From JAGFIY01 sp964499285 (lineage in GTDB: Bacteria > Bacteroidota > Ignavibacteria > Ignavibacteriales > Melioribacteraceae): DNA of 13,536 nucleotides. Under the pieces are notes generated by a model. That model was not told the origin of the DNA. It saw nothing but the letters and a program-made list of their open reading frames with translations, and did no database searches. The stretch covers positions 1-13,536 of the forward strand of contig CAZCLA010000056.1 in NCBI GenBank assembly GCA_964499285.1. The letters are read 5' to 3'. Below, piece after piece: positions 1 through 10,100 of this stretch. A program made the translations under genes and the position numbers. Positions within the stretch are counted from its first letter, which is position 1, and each line of letters opens with the position of its first letter.

Positions 1-2835
1 AAAGAATGGGAATTGCTTAAATCCTATTACAAGGATGAAGTAGAAAACAAATTTTTCCAGCGTCTTTTCAAGGAATTAGATTTGCGGGGAATGCTTGATG
101 TAATTCGCCACGGAATAACAGACAGCGGTGTTAAATTTAAAATGGCTTATTTCAAACCAGACAGCGGCCTTAATCCTGACACTCTCAAACAGTACAGCCT
201 AAACAAACACTATATAACAAGGCAAGTTTATTTTTCACCCAAAAACAAAAAAAGCATTGATTTACTTCTTTCCTTAAATGGTTTGCCTGTTGCAACAATA
301 GAACTTAAAAACCATTTTACCGGGCAAAGAGTAAAAGAAGCTATTGAACAATACAAAACGAGCCGCGACCCGAAAGATTTGTTATTCCAATTTAAGAAAA
401 GAGCTATAGTTCATTTTACAGTTGATCCGGACGAGGTTTACTTCACAACGAAATTAGAAAGTAGCGGAACTAGGTTTTTTCCGTTTAATAAAGGATACAA
501 CAACGGAGCCGGTAATCCTCCCGCAAAGGATTATACAACTTACCGCTCGGCTTACTTTTGGGAAGATATTTTATCAGTTGATAGCTGGTCAGAGATTATA
601 GGGAGATATGTTCATCTTCAAAAAGAAGAGTATACTGTTGAGGGAAAAAAATATTACAAAGAAGCAATGCTTTTTCCGCGTTTCCACCAATTAGATGTTG
701 TAAGAAAACTCATAGCGGATTCTAAAACAAATGGAAGCGGGAAAAGATATTTAATAGAACACTCTGCCGGAAGTGGTAAAAGCAATTCTATTGCCTGGCT
801 TGCTTATCGGTTGTCTTCCCTTTACGACTCATTTGATAAAAAGATTTTTGATTCGGTAATTGTTATAACCGATAGAAATGTCCTTGATCAACAGTTGCAG
901 AATACAATTTATCAGTTTGAACATAAATCCGGTGTGGTTCAAAGAATTGAAGTAGATTCTAAACAATTAGCCGATTCAATTACAAACGGTGTTAGTATTA
1001 TTATAACAACGCTTCAAAAATTTCCTTTTGCCCTAAACCATTTATCAGAAATACCAAACAGAAAATATGCGGTTATTATAGATGAAGCTCACAGCAGTCA
1101 AGGCGGTGAAGCAAGCCGGAAAATGACAGAAGCACTTGTAGGCAAAGATGTTTCATTGGAAGAATCTGAAAAGGTTGAAAGTGAAATTGAAGCCGGAGTT
1201 CAAGATGAAGACGACTATATAAGAGAAATAATTCAAAAAAGAGGTCCTCAAGAAAATATTAGCTTGTTTGCTTTTACAGCAACGCCAAAACCGAAAACTC
1301 TAGAAGTCTTTGGTATTAATAATGCCGAAGGAAAACCGCAGCCGTTCCATCTTTACTCAATGCGGCAAGCAATCGAAGAAGGATTTATTCTCGATGTTCT
1401 TAAAAACTACACAACTTATGAAACCTATTACAGATTTAGCAAAACCATTGAAGACGATCCTGAATTAAATAAAAAGAAAGCCGTAAAAGCTATTGGCAGA
1501 TTTGCTTCGCTACATCCTACAAACATTTCTCAGAAAACAGAAGTAATGGTTGAACATTTCCGCCAAATCACAATGAAGAAAATCGGCGGGAAAGCAAAAG
1601 CAATGGTTGTAACTGCATCTCGCAAACACGCTTTAAAATTTTATCTGGAGTTTAAAGATTATATAAAAGAAAAAGGTTACAAAGGAATACGCCCTCTTGT
1701 AGCTTTTTCCGGTTCGTTAATAGATGAACTTTACCCTGATGGTGTAACCGAACCCCAATTAAATAAATTCGGCGAAAAAGAATTGCCGGAAAAATTTGCA
1801 TCAAACGAATATCAAGTTTTGCTGGTTGCCGATAAATACCAATATGGTTTTGATCAACCGCTATTGCATACAATGTATGTTGATAAAAAGCTCTCCGGAG
1901 TAAAAGCTGTTCAAACGTTATCCCGCTTAAATAGAACTTGTCCCGGTAAGGAAGATACTTTTGTGCTGGATTTTGCAAATGATCGCCAGACAATTATTGA
2001 TTCATTTCAGCCTTATTACGAAATGACAACGATGAGCGATACTACTGATCCAAACCATCTTTATGATTTGAAAGGCAAAACCGATGCCGCACAAGTTTAT
2101 TTCCAATCAGAAGTTGATGCATTCTCAAAGGTGTTTTATAAACCGGGCAGCGCTTCGGTTAAAGATCAAGGGAAATTGTATGCATACATTGATCCGGCTG
2201 TAGATCGTTTCAAACAACTTGACGAAGAAAAACAAGATGAGTTTAAGAAATCTTTGACTTCATTCACGCGTATATATTCTTTTCTTTCTCAGATTATGCC
2301 TTTTCAAGATGTTGAATTAGAAAAGCTTTATTCATTCGGAAGATTTCTATTAACAAAACTTCCAAAGGTAGATTACACGGAGAGATTAAAATTAGATAAT
2401 GAAGTTGCTCTTGAATATTATCGACTGCAGAAAATTGCAGAGGGTGATTTAGTTTTACAAGTACAAGGCAAACACGAACTTGACCCAGTTACTGAAGCCG
2501 GTATTGCAAGAGAAAAAGAAGAAAAGGATAAACTCTCAAATATTATTTCACTCCTAAACGATAAATACAATTTCGATTTTACTGACCAAGACAGATTGTA
2601 TTTCGAACAAATTGAACAAGCTTTATTTGAAAATGATGAATTAAAAGTCCGTGCTAAAAACAACCCTATTGAAAACTTCAAATATGCTTTCGATGAAGTA
2701 TTTATTCAGACATTGATCGACCGAATGGATGCGAACCAAGAAATCTTTGATAAAATTATGGTTGATTCAGATTTTAAGGACGATGTAAAAAATTGGCTGA
2801 TTAAGAAAATATATCAGCGTTTCCTTGATGAATAA
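1..2835 (+). CDS. hsdR: Type I restriction endonuclease subunit R (5'-partial)
   Basis: ATP-driven DNA translocase and nuclease subunit of a type I restriction-modification complex, which cuts DNA lacking the host methylation mark. The frame is open from base 1 (KEWEL before the first possible start, a TTG at 13), so the true start lies off the left edge. Numbering from the codon at 13: nuclease residues D83, E97 and K99 (IELKN), with the same 14-residue D-E spacing as known for EcoR124I, suggesting roughly 70 residues are missing. Walker A is GSGKS at 253-257, the DEAH box at 357-360, the SF2 motif III TAT at 422-424, and the motif VI region QTLSRLNR at 634-641. The C-terminal helical part that docks to HsdM/HsdS follows to the TAA at 2833. 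The catalytic residues of both domains are present, so it looks functional. hsdM and hsdS are not in the window and are presumably to the left. Confidence 0.95.
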   Translation, partial: KEWELLKSYYKDEVENKFFQRLFKELDLRGMLDVIRHGITDSGVKFKMAYFKPDSGLNPDTLKQYSLNKHYITRQVYFSPKNKKSIDLLLSLNGLPVATIELKNHFTGQRVKEAIEQYKTSRDPKDLLFQFKKRAIVHFTVDPDEVYFTTKLESSGTRFFPFNKGYNNGAGNPPAKDYTTYRSAYFWEDILSVDSWSEIIGRYVHLQKEEYTVEGKKYYKEAMLFPRFHQLDVVRKLIADSKTNGSGKRYLIEHSAGSGKSNSIAWLAYRLSSLYDSFDKKIFDSVIVITDRNVLDQQLQNTIYQFEHKSGVVQRIEVDSKQLADSITNGVSIIITTLQKFPFALNHLSEIPNRKYAVIIDEAHSSQGGEASRKMTEALVGKDVSLEESEKVESEIEAGVQDEDDYIREIIQKRGPQENISLFAFTATPKPKTLEVFGINNAEGKPQPFHLYSMRQAIEEGFILDVLKNYTTYETYYRFSKTIEDDPELNKKKAVKAIGRFASLHPTNISQKTEVMVEHFRQITMKKIGGKAKAMVVTASRKHALKFYLEFKDYIKEKGYKGIRPLVAFSGSLIDELYPDGVTEPQLNKFGEKELPEKFASNEYQVLLVADKYQYGFDQPLLHTMYVDKKLSGVKAVQTLSRLNRTCPGKEDTFVLDFANDRQTIIDSFQPYYEMTTMSDTTDPNHLYDLKGKTDAAQVYFQSEVDAFSKVFYKPGSASVKDQGKLYAYIDPAVDRFKQLDEEKQDEFKKSLTSFTRIYSFLSQIMPFQDVELEKLYSFGRFLLTKLPKVDYTERLKLDNEVALEYYRLQKIAEGDLVLQVQGKHELDPVTEAGIAREKEEKDKLSNIISLLNDKYNFDFTDQDRLYFEQIEQALFENDELKVRAKNNPIENFKYAFDEVFIQTLIDRMDANQEIFDKIMVDSDFKDDVKNWLIKKIYQRFLDE

Positions 2836-2994
2836 GTGTACAAGTTATTGAGACTCTTCTTTTTGATTAACAGGTTTCCTCAAACATTCAAGTATTTCTG
2901 ATTTTTCTTTTCTGTTCTTGCGGAGTTCGTTGGTATTTTGTTTTTAATACTTAATGTATTATTATCAACACTAACAATTTATGATAATTTGTAA

Positions 2995-3747
2995 ATGTCT
3001 TCACAAAGTGCAATTAATAAGCTCAACGCAATAATAGTTGACGATGAACTTCATGGAAGAGAAAACCTTAAAAAGATTATCGAAAGCTATTGCCCCGAAA
3101 TTGAAATATTAGGATTGGCTAATTCAGTTCTCACCGCAAAAAAACTTGTAGAAATTCACAAACCAAATGTTGTTTTTCTTGACATTAGTATGCCGGTTCT
3201 TAACGGTTTTGATTTTCTGGATGAATTTGATGAACGTAATTTTATGGTAGTATTTGTAAGCGCTTATGAAGAGTACGGGGTTAAAGCAGTTAAAGCCGGT
3301 GCAGCAGACTATATTCTCAAGCCGATCAACATAAAAGAGCTTAAGCAAACTGTCAAAAAACTTATACTTCTCAGGTCAGAATCGATTAATCGCAAAACAC
3401 ACCAGTATGAGGAGAAAATTGTTTTACCGGCTTCGCACGGTTTTAATGTGATTGTTATTGATGATATAATCCGATTAGAAGCAGATGGATGTTACACGAA
3501 AGTAATTGTTAAAGAAGGAAAGAATTCTATAATATCACGAACTTTAAAAGATTTTGAGGAAACCTTACCAAAGGAAAAATTTTACAGAATTCATAAATCT
3601 CATATAATTAGTTTAAAATATATAAAAGATTATTCCGGTATAAGCGGCCACTATGTTACAATGGTTGACGGAAGTAAAATTGAAATCTCACGCCGAAAAA
3701 CTCCAGAATTTATTCAAAAAGTTAAGACATCTCTGAAGACTGTCTAA
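2995..3747 (+). CDS. LytTR-family response regulator
   Basis: Two-component response regulator, 250 residues, expected to bind DNA when phosphorylated by its partner kinase. The receiver domain (about 12-125) has the acidic pair D16/D17, phosphoacceptor D63 (FLDISMP), switch residue S89 and conserved K109 in LKP. The LytTR DNA-binding domain (about 142-246) shows the family pattern: LEADGCYTKV, RTLKDFEETLP, FYRIHKSHIISLKYI and a final SRRK. Length is normal for the AgrA/LytR/AlgR class. The ATG at 2995 is the first in frame near the receiver domain, and no good Shine-Dalgarno precedes it, as is common in Bacteroidota relatives. The sensor kinase starts 2 nt after its stop, so the two are almost certainly co-transcribed and translationally coupled. 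The 159 nt upstream carry no gene; I could not assign a promoter there. Confidence 0.95.
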   Translation: MSSQSAINKLNAIIVDDELHGRENLKKIIESYCPEIEILGLANSVLTAKKLVEIHKPNVVFLDISMPVLNGFDFLDEFDERNFMVVFVSAYEEYGVKAVKAGAADYILKPINIKELKQTVKKLILLRSESINRKTHQYEEKIVLPASHGFNVIVIDDIIRLEADGCYTKVIVKEGKNSIISRTLKDFEETLPKEKFYRIHKSHIISLKYIKDYSGISGHYVTMVDGSKIEISRRKTPEFIQKVKTSLKTV

Positions 3748-3749
3748 CC

Positions 3750-6700
3750 ATGACAAACAAAATAATTATAGTTGTATTAACAGGCATACTTCAGTCCACA
3801 GCGCTTCAATCACAAACACCACCTTATTATCATTACACATCTTCGGATGGATTAGCTTCTTCCACAGTTTTTCATATGATTCAAGATAAAGACGGATATT
3901 TATGGTTTGGAACATTAAATGGGTTAAGCGGATTTGACGGCACAAAATTTATTACATACAGAACAAAGGACGGGTTGAACTCTAATTCTATAACACAAAT
4001 TGTGGAAGGTGACGATAATAAACTTTATTTATCAAATTTTGAGAGAGGTATTAATGTAATAACTAACGGGAAAATTGAAAATTATATAGAGAAGATTAAA
4101 GGGCAATCTCTAATAATTTCCGATATGATTGAGTTCCGAGAAAAACTATATGCATCTGCTCCGCTATTAGCTATATATGTAATTAATAAAAATAAATTGG
4201 ACAAAGATTCGAGCTATGTTTTACGTGCCACACCGATGATAGTTAATAAAATAGTCGTTCTACCCCGAAATAGATTGGCAGCACTAACACCAACAGGATT
4301 ATATAATATCAATGATGATAAATTCAACAAAATAAATATCCACAATATGGGAGAAGTCAATCTTACATCTTATGCAAAAGATAAGGACGGTAGTTATCTA
4401 CTTGGCTCATTCGGTGCCATATATAGAATAAAAAATGATACTTTAATCAAAAAGTATAATATCAACATTAATAAACAAATTAAAATAGAATTTATTTTCC
4501 CAGACAGTAAGGGTAACATATGGTTTAATTTTCCGGGAAAAGGTTTTTATATACTGTATAAAGAAACCGAAGAAATTATTAATGTTGGCGAAATGCTCAA
4601 AATTGATAATACTCCAATAACAAATTTTATGGAAGATAAGGAGGGAAATGTTTGGATTACAACATTTGGTAAAGGTGTTTATTGTTTCAATAATCTTTAT
4701 CTAAAAAATTATATGGAAAGTGACGGGTTAATTAATAATAATATTAATACAATAACAAAAGATAATTCGGGAAGAATTATTATCGGCACGTATAAAGGAA
4801 TCAATATTTTAGAAAAAAATAGTTTACAAAAACTAAAAAGCGAGTTAGATGAAGAACTCATCGGAGATATAAATAGCGTTATTGTTGATAAAAATAATGT
4901 ATATGTCGCTTGGTCGACACACCCTTTGTATCCAAAAAGAACTAGATACAAGGACCTTCAATTTAGTATTACCGGAAAGCGATCTCTTTTAAAGACGACT
5001 TCAGATTTATTTATCTATGGGGGTTGGGGTAACGACATCAGAATAAGTAGAGCTTTCGAATTAAGTTCTCAAAGTCCAGTCTATTATCTAAATAATCTCC
5101 CGCAAGCAAATAGGATTTATAACTTAAAAGAAGATAGTAAAAAAAATATTTGGATTGCTTCCGCACTTGGCTTAACAAAACTTTTTAATATGTATGAAAA
5201 AGATGGTGTTTGGAGGTGGGATCAAACAATATTTAATGACAATATAATTCTTAATTCAAGAATAAATTATATACACGAAGACTCCGAAAACATTGTTTGG
5301 TTTGCCGGTTCAAAAGGTGTTGCCTCGTATAATCTTAAATCAGAAACCATAAATAATTATACAAGTATTAACGGAATTGATTTATCAGGAGCAAATTCCA
5401 TCTCATCAGATAGCAAAAACAGAATTTGGATTGGCACTTATAGCGGGCTTTATATGATGGATGGAAGCAACATTAAGTACCTAAACAGTAAAACCGGACT
5501 CCCTGCGGATGAAATACTCTCCTTGTATTATGATAAGGATGAAGACTATTTATATATCGGGACAAGCAGCGGCTTGTCCATTATGGATATAAAATTATTC
5601 GATAATTATGTTTATCCAGATCTAGATATTAAAATAAATACTATAAAATCGGGAGACTCTGTTTTTACGGGCACTAACAATTTAATATTCGAACCGGATC
5701 AAAATAATATTTATATGGACTTTAGCGTTTTATTGTATTCGTCACCTGATATTGTCAAGTATCGATATAGACTTAACAATCAATTACTGGAAACCAATCA
5801 TAATTTTCTAAATTTAGTTTCATTAAAATACGGGAAATACGAGCTTGAAATAGCAGCAAAAACTCCTAATACCGAGTTTGGGAAACCATTGTTAATGAAA
5901 TTTGAGGTATTACCAAATTTTTACGAAACTCTTTGGTTCTACACAGCTTTGATTATTCTTTTTCTAGTTACAATAATATTCATTGCAGCAAGACGAATTA
6001 AACTTAATAATAAAAAGAGAAGTGAACAGTTTGAACTAAACGAAAGAATAAATCAGCTTAAACATCAGGCTTTATCGTCAATGATGAACCCACATTTTAC
6101 ATTTAACGCACTTAACTCCGTTCAGTATCTTATTAATTCAAAGCGAAACGAAGAAGCTAATGATTACATAGCAATGATGGCTAAACTTATTAGGAAGAAT
6201 CTTGAAACGGCTGGCAACGGGTTCATTCTTTTATCAGAAGAGATCACTCGACTTAAGCTTTATTTGAATTTAGAAAAATTGCGATTCCAAAACAGATTCA
6301 ATTATGAAATTATTAATAAGACAAATATCGAAGCATCTTCGGTAATGATACCCAATATGATAATTCAACCATTTGTAGAAAACTCACTCTGGCACGGAAT
6401 ACTCGATTCCGGGAATGAAGGACAAATCAAAGTTTCTTTCTCGCTTGAGAATGTAGATATTGATTCGGTTTTGTGCAGAACATTAATAATAAAAATCACT
6501 GATAATGGTGTCGGGATTAAAGCAGCAAAGAAACAGAGAGAAGATAAAATAGCTGAAAGAGAAGATCATATATCCAAAGGAATTCAAATAGTAGAAGAGC
6601 GATTACAATTACTAAGTACAAAAATGAACATCCCGCAACCGATTATGTTTGAGGATCTGAGCAGTCGTGATAAGCATTCGAAAGGTACGGAAGTGATTAT

Positions 6701-6770
6701 ATCACTTCCACCTACACTTTATAAAATCATAGATATGATACAAAACATCACCTTGGCACAAACCGATTAA
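3750..6770 (+). CDS. Two-component propeller sensor histidine kinase (LytS/YehU-type kinase core)
   Basis: Membrane sensor kinase of 1006 residues, partner of the regulator before it. The N-terminal signal sequence (1 to about 22) is followed by a periplasmic beta-propeller region (about 25-650) made of repeated units such as IQDKDGYLWFGTLNGLSGFDG-like blades; I count about nine with the D-x-x-G-x-[LI]-W-[FI] pattern (for example near residues 44, 293 and 555). A Y_Y_Y-like domain (about 652-725) leads into one transmembrane helix (728-749), a short coiled linker, and the His_kinase (PF06580-type) region with the phosphoacceptor H782 in MMNPHFTFNALNS. The ATPase domain has the N-box asparagine N878 (QPFVENSLWHG) and the G-box DNGVGI at 918-923. 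No fused regulator or AraC domain is present, unlike the hybrid kinases of Bacteroides. In this architecture the propeller usually senses an extracellular ligand; the ligand is unknown here. Confidence 0.95.
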   Translation: MTNKIIIVVLTGILQSTALQSQTPPYYHYTSSDGLASSTVFHMIQDKDGYLWFGTLNGLSGFDGTKFITYRTKDGLNSNSITQIVEGDDNKLYLSNFERGINVITNGKIENYIEKIKGQSLIISDMIEFREKLYASAPLLAIYVINKNKLDKDSSYVLRATPMIVNKIVVLPRNRLAALTPTGLYNINDDKFNKINIHNMGEVNLTSYAKDKDGSYLLGSFGAIYRIKNDTLIKKYNININKQIKIEFIFPDSKGNIWFNFPGKGFYILYKETEEIINVGEMLKIDNTPITNFMEDKEGNVWITTFGKGVYCFNNLYLKNYMESDGLINNNINTITKDNSGRIIIGTYKGINILEKNSLQKLKSELDEELIGDINSVIVDKNNVYVAWSTHPLYPKRTRYKDLQFSITGKRSLLKTTSDLFIYGGWGNDIRISRAFELSSQSPVYYLNNLPQANRIYNLKEDSKKNIWIASALGLTKLFNMYEKDGVWRWDQTIFNDNIILNSRINYIHEDSENIVWFAGSKGVASYNLKSETINNYTSINGIDLSGANSISSDSKNRIWIGTYSGLYMMDGSNIKYLNSKTGLPADEILSLYYDKDEDYLYIGTSSGLSIMDIKLFDNYVYPDLDIKINTIKSGDSVFTGTNNLIFEPDQNNIYMDFSVLLYSSPDIVKYRYRLNNQLLETNHNFLNLVSLKYGKYELEIAAKTPNTEFGKPLLMKFEVLPNFYETLWFYTALIILFLVTIIFIAARRIKLNNKKRSEQFELNERINQLKHQALSSMMNPHFTFNALNSVQYLINSKRNEEANDYIAMMAKLIRKNLETAGNGFILLSEEITRLKLYLNLEKLRFQNRFNYEIINKTNIEASSVMIPNMIIQPFVENSLWHGILDSGNEGQIKVSFSLENVDIDSVLCRTLIIKITDNGVGIKAAKKQREDKIAEREDHISKGIQIVEERLQLLSTKMNIPQPIMFEDLSSRDKHSKGTEVIISLPPTLYKIIDMIQNITLAQTD

Positions 6771-6881
6771 TTAGTAAAACATACCGTTAATTTATTAAAA
6801 GACGCCGCATCCTTATTTGCCGTTGTCACCCCCACTTCATTACCATAGATTTGATCCAAAAAAATAAACGGATATCATATC

Positions 6882-7169
6882 GTGAATATTATTAATCAAT
6901 TTAAGACTATCTGTTTGAAGATATTTTCGAATCATTCCTCGAAAAAATTTAAGCACACGCCTCTAATTATAATAAAGAAGGAATCCTCTTTTTCTGATTC
7001 GAGATATAATTCTGATGTGAAGGAATACAGTTCGATAGATGAAGCAATCGAAGATCTCGAAAATGATCCGAATGTACCGAAAGAAAAAATTGAAAAACTA
7101 AAATCATCTCTGAAATTATTGAAGGACAAAACTTCAATACAAATTAGGGATGGTGAATTAATCAAATAA
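6882..7169 (+). CDS. Small hypothetical protein upstream of the secreted protein
   Basis: A 95-residue protein that I do not recognise. The start is a GTG at 6882; the in-frame stop TGA at 6852 limits any extension and no ATG lies between. The N-terminal third is basic (KK, KH), and the rest is acidic and helix-rich: YSSIDEAIEDLENDPNVP followed by KEKIEKLKSSLKLLKD, then a short TSIQIRDGELI strand at the end. It has no signal peptide, no membrane segment and no cysteine-rich motif (two isolated residues at most), so it is probably cytoplasmic. It ends 16 nt before the large secreted protein on the same strand, so they are likely co-transcribed. A regulatory or accessory role for its neighbour is possible but nothing in the sequence proves it. 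Codon structure and the operon position favour a real gene over a chance frame. Confidence 0.6.
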   Translation: MNIINQFKTICLKIFSNHSSKKFKHTPLIIIKKESSFSDSRYNSDVKEYSSIDEAIEDLENDPNVPKEKIEKLKSSLKLLKDKTSIQIRDGELIK

Positions 7170-7176
7170 TATAAAC

Positions 7177-7181
7177 GAGGG
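7177..7181 (+). promoter_or_regulatory. Ribosome binding site of the secreted protein
   Basis: GAGGG lies 4 nt before the ATG at 7186. It is one of the few recognisable Shine-Dalgarno-like sequences in the window and supports this start, which also opens directly into a signal peptide. Confidence 0.5.
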
Positions 7182-7185
7182 TATA

Positions 7186-10100
7186 ATGAAACAGTTATAT
7201 AAGGTAATTGTGATACTTATCGTATTGTTTACGGTAACAAATATCAATGCACAAGGTGCTTATGTAACCTGGCCGCTTTCGAGCACCACAACAATAAATC
7301 CAAATACGCCGGTAGGGAATATACAAGCTTCCACTGAAGTAATAGGTGCCGGCACACCAGCAATGGCAGTATTTCTTCCTTACACCAGCGATGGACAAAG
7401 ACTTTATGTCCCAAACACAGGATGGCCTGCAGGTCCGGTTGATTATGATCGTTATATTCAATTTGAAGTTACTCCCATTCCGGGAAATAGTTTTACGATT
7501 CAGTATGTTTCATTCAAATATGGGGACAACCCTCTAGCAGCTAATTTCAACATAATAGAATCTGAGGTGTGGTACTCACTCGATAATTGGAATACCAAAA
7601 TTCAACTGAACACTAACCCACTGAATTATTTGAATTCTTCAATGCAGACTTTCTCAAAAAGCATAAATGTTTCTGTTGCAAGTGGACAGACATTTTCTTT
7701 TAGAATATTTCCATATTCTCCAAACGGAGGTAATGCGATGACACCCTCATTTGCAATCCACAATTCAGTACTAATCGAGGGGACAACTACTCAAACTTCT
7801 ACTTCTATTTGTGCGGATTTTGAGGATGGCAACGGTGGCTGGACAACAAGTAATGCTATAGCTACCATTATTGAGGATGGGGGCAATCATTATTTTCAGA
7901 CAACAGATCAATCCGGTCCCACAAGGTTTTATAACGAAAGTAAACCTTTAACCGGAGATTGGTCTGAATTTTTAGCAGGCGGGTGCGGTACATTATGTTG
8001 GGACGTAAATTATTTTTATGCCGGTAACGGAAATGATGGATCTTCACAGCCGATAACCTTCACACCCGGTGTAAGAATTGAGGGGAATGGTTTTTCAGCA
8101 TATTTTCTTACTAATGAAATCATTACTGCGGGAGACGGCTGGCATTCGTATTGTGCTCCACTTGCATTAATTAATGCCGGTGAAGCTCTGCCGGCAAACC
8201 CTGAAGGTTACTGGGTGATGTCAGTCGGTACGGATGGTGATTGGAATTCGATGTTGAGTAATATAACTCGGATACAATTCACTATTGATCCGACAAGTTA
8301 TCAAGCTGAAAGATTCGGATATGACAATATTTGCTTAACAAATACAGGTGAATGCGGATCTACATCTGATCTTTGTGAATCATTAGATACTGAGGTAATA
8401 AAAACTTCCGATGATGAATGCAACTGGAGTTTAAATCTTCTTCAACCAAATGATCTTACAGGTATAACTTCAATACAAATTTTATGTTTGCTGCCAAATC
8501 AATTTACAACCGGTACAGGTTTGGGAAGTAATTATCAAGATTGGTTTATTTCAGGATCAAACACGTATACACCTCCGGACGGAATTGTACCGGGAGGTAA
8601 TCTTAATGATTTCTTTAATATGTCGCTGAGTTATGTTACTTCACCTCAGGTAATCATAGTGAACTGGTTAGATGAATCCGGAGACATTGTATGCGCCAAA
8701 ACTTTAGAACTAGATTGTGAAATTAATTGCACTACAATACAAAACGATAGCGTAACGTGCGATGGAAATAATTATAATTTTTCATATACATTCACTAACA
8801 ATGCGGATTATGGGATATCTAATATCGAATACACTTTACAGAGTCCAAGTAATGTAACAATTTCACCACTTGTTACAGATTTGGCATGGGCTGTTTCACC
8901 GGGTTCAAATTCTATTCTTCAAAACATAGAAATTATGGGAGCTTCGGAAGGTGATACTGTAAAAATATTGGCTAAGTTTAACAGCCCTGATGGCTGCTGT
9001 TGGTGCTATGAAACAATTACCGCGATTATGCCCTCTTGCACAACAGTCTGTGATTCATTAAGTGTTGAAGCACAGGGTAATCCAGAAGATTGCTGTTATT
9101 CAATTTCATTAACAAATACTAGCAGTATGGAATTTTCACATGTTGAATTTGAATTAGTTTCGGGAGGAATGTTCAGTACGTTTTCAACTTCTGCAACGGG
9201 TTGGGGATTTACGAACGCCTGGCCGAATAATCTTATCAAGTTGAGAAAATTTCCTCCTTTCACTCAAACGATTGGACAAGGAACATTTTCCGATGTACTT
9301 GATATGTGCATCAGAGACTACTCTTCGCCTAATCAAAAGGTTGCAGTTAGATGGATGCAGAACGGTGAAGTTGTTTGCACTGATACATTGGAATTTGATT
9401 GCACCCCTACTGAAACACCTATTGATGATTGCTCACAGGCAAATAATGGCACAATTACCTGTTTACCAAATGGAACCTACTTGTATAAGTTTCGTGTTCA
9501 GAACAATTCAAATATAATGTCAACTGGATATGGAATTTATCCAACGACACCCGGAGTTACTTTCTCTAAAACGCTTTTTGAAAATGTGAATATTCTACCG
9601 GGTCAAGTTTCACCACTTGATAGTATAATTATATCAGGTATTGGTAGTGGAGAAGAACTTTGTTTCCAAACCGCTATTTTCAATACAGTTGTACCCGGAG
9701 AAAGTGTATATAATTACTGCTGTCATAGCGAAATATTCTGTATTACTACACCGGAATGCGGTGAACCAACCGGTTGTGTTGAACCTCCTTCAGGTATGGT
9801 TGCATGGTGGACACTTGATGAAATCACCGGTCAATTCTCGTTCGATTTAGCAAATTTTGATAATATGGGTATTCATATGAATAACCCCGTACCCGTCAAT
9901 GCCAAGGTACTAGGCGGATTAGAGTTCAGTGGTAAAAACTTTGTTGATGTACCTCATCAATTAGAATTAAATTTTGGCACCGGTGACTTTTCTTTTGATG
10001 CTTGGATACAAACAAAGAGCGATGTTGGAGTACAACATCTTGTTGATAAACGAGTTAAAGTATCAGGAGGTATTTATGGATATCTATTCTATCTTACTGA

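Noticed and set aside
1652..1993. Open frame on the opposite strand of hsdR
   Set aside because: It lies entirely inside conserved helicase motifs of HsdR and has no start context or family resemblance; it is a shadow frame.
2984..2991. ATAATTTG before the response regulator as a Bacteroidota -7 element
   Set aside because: It is one base short of TAnnTTTG, only a few bases from the start codon, and has no -33 TTTG at a proper distance.
6783..6791. ACCGTTAAT fits the LytTR half-site consensus upstream of the 95-residue gene
   Set aside because: Only one clear half-site; no second copy at the 21-23 bp spacing. A chance match is about one in ten for this region.
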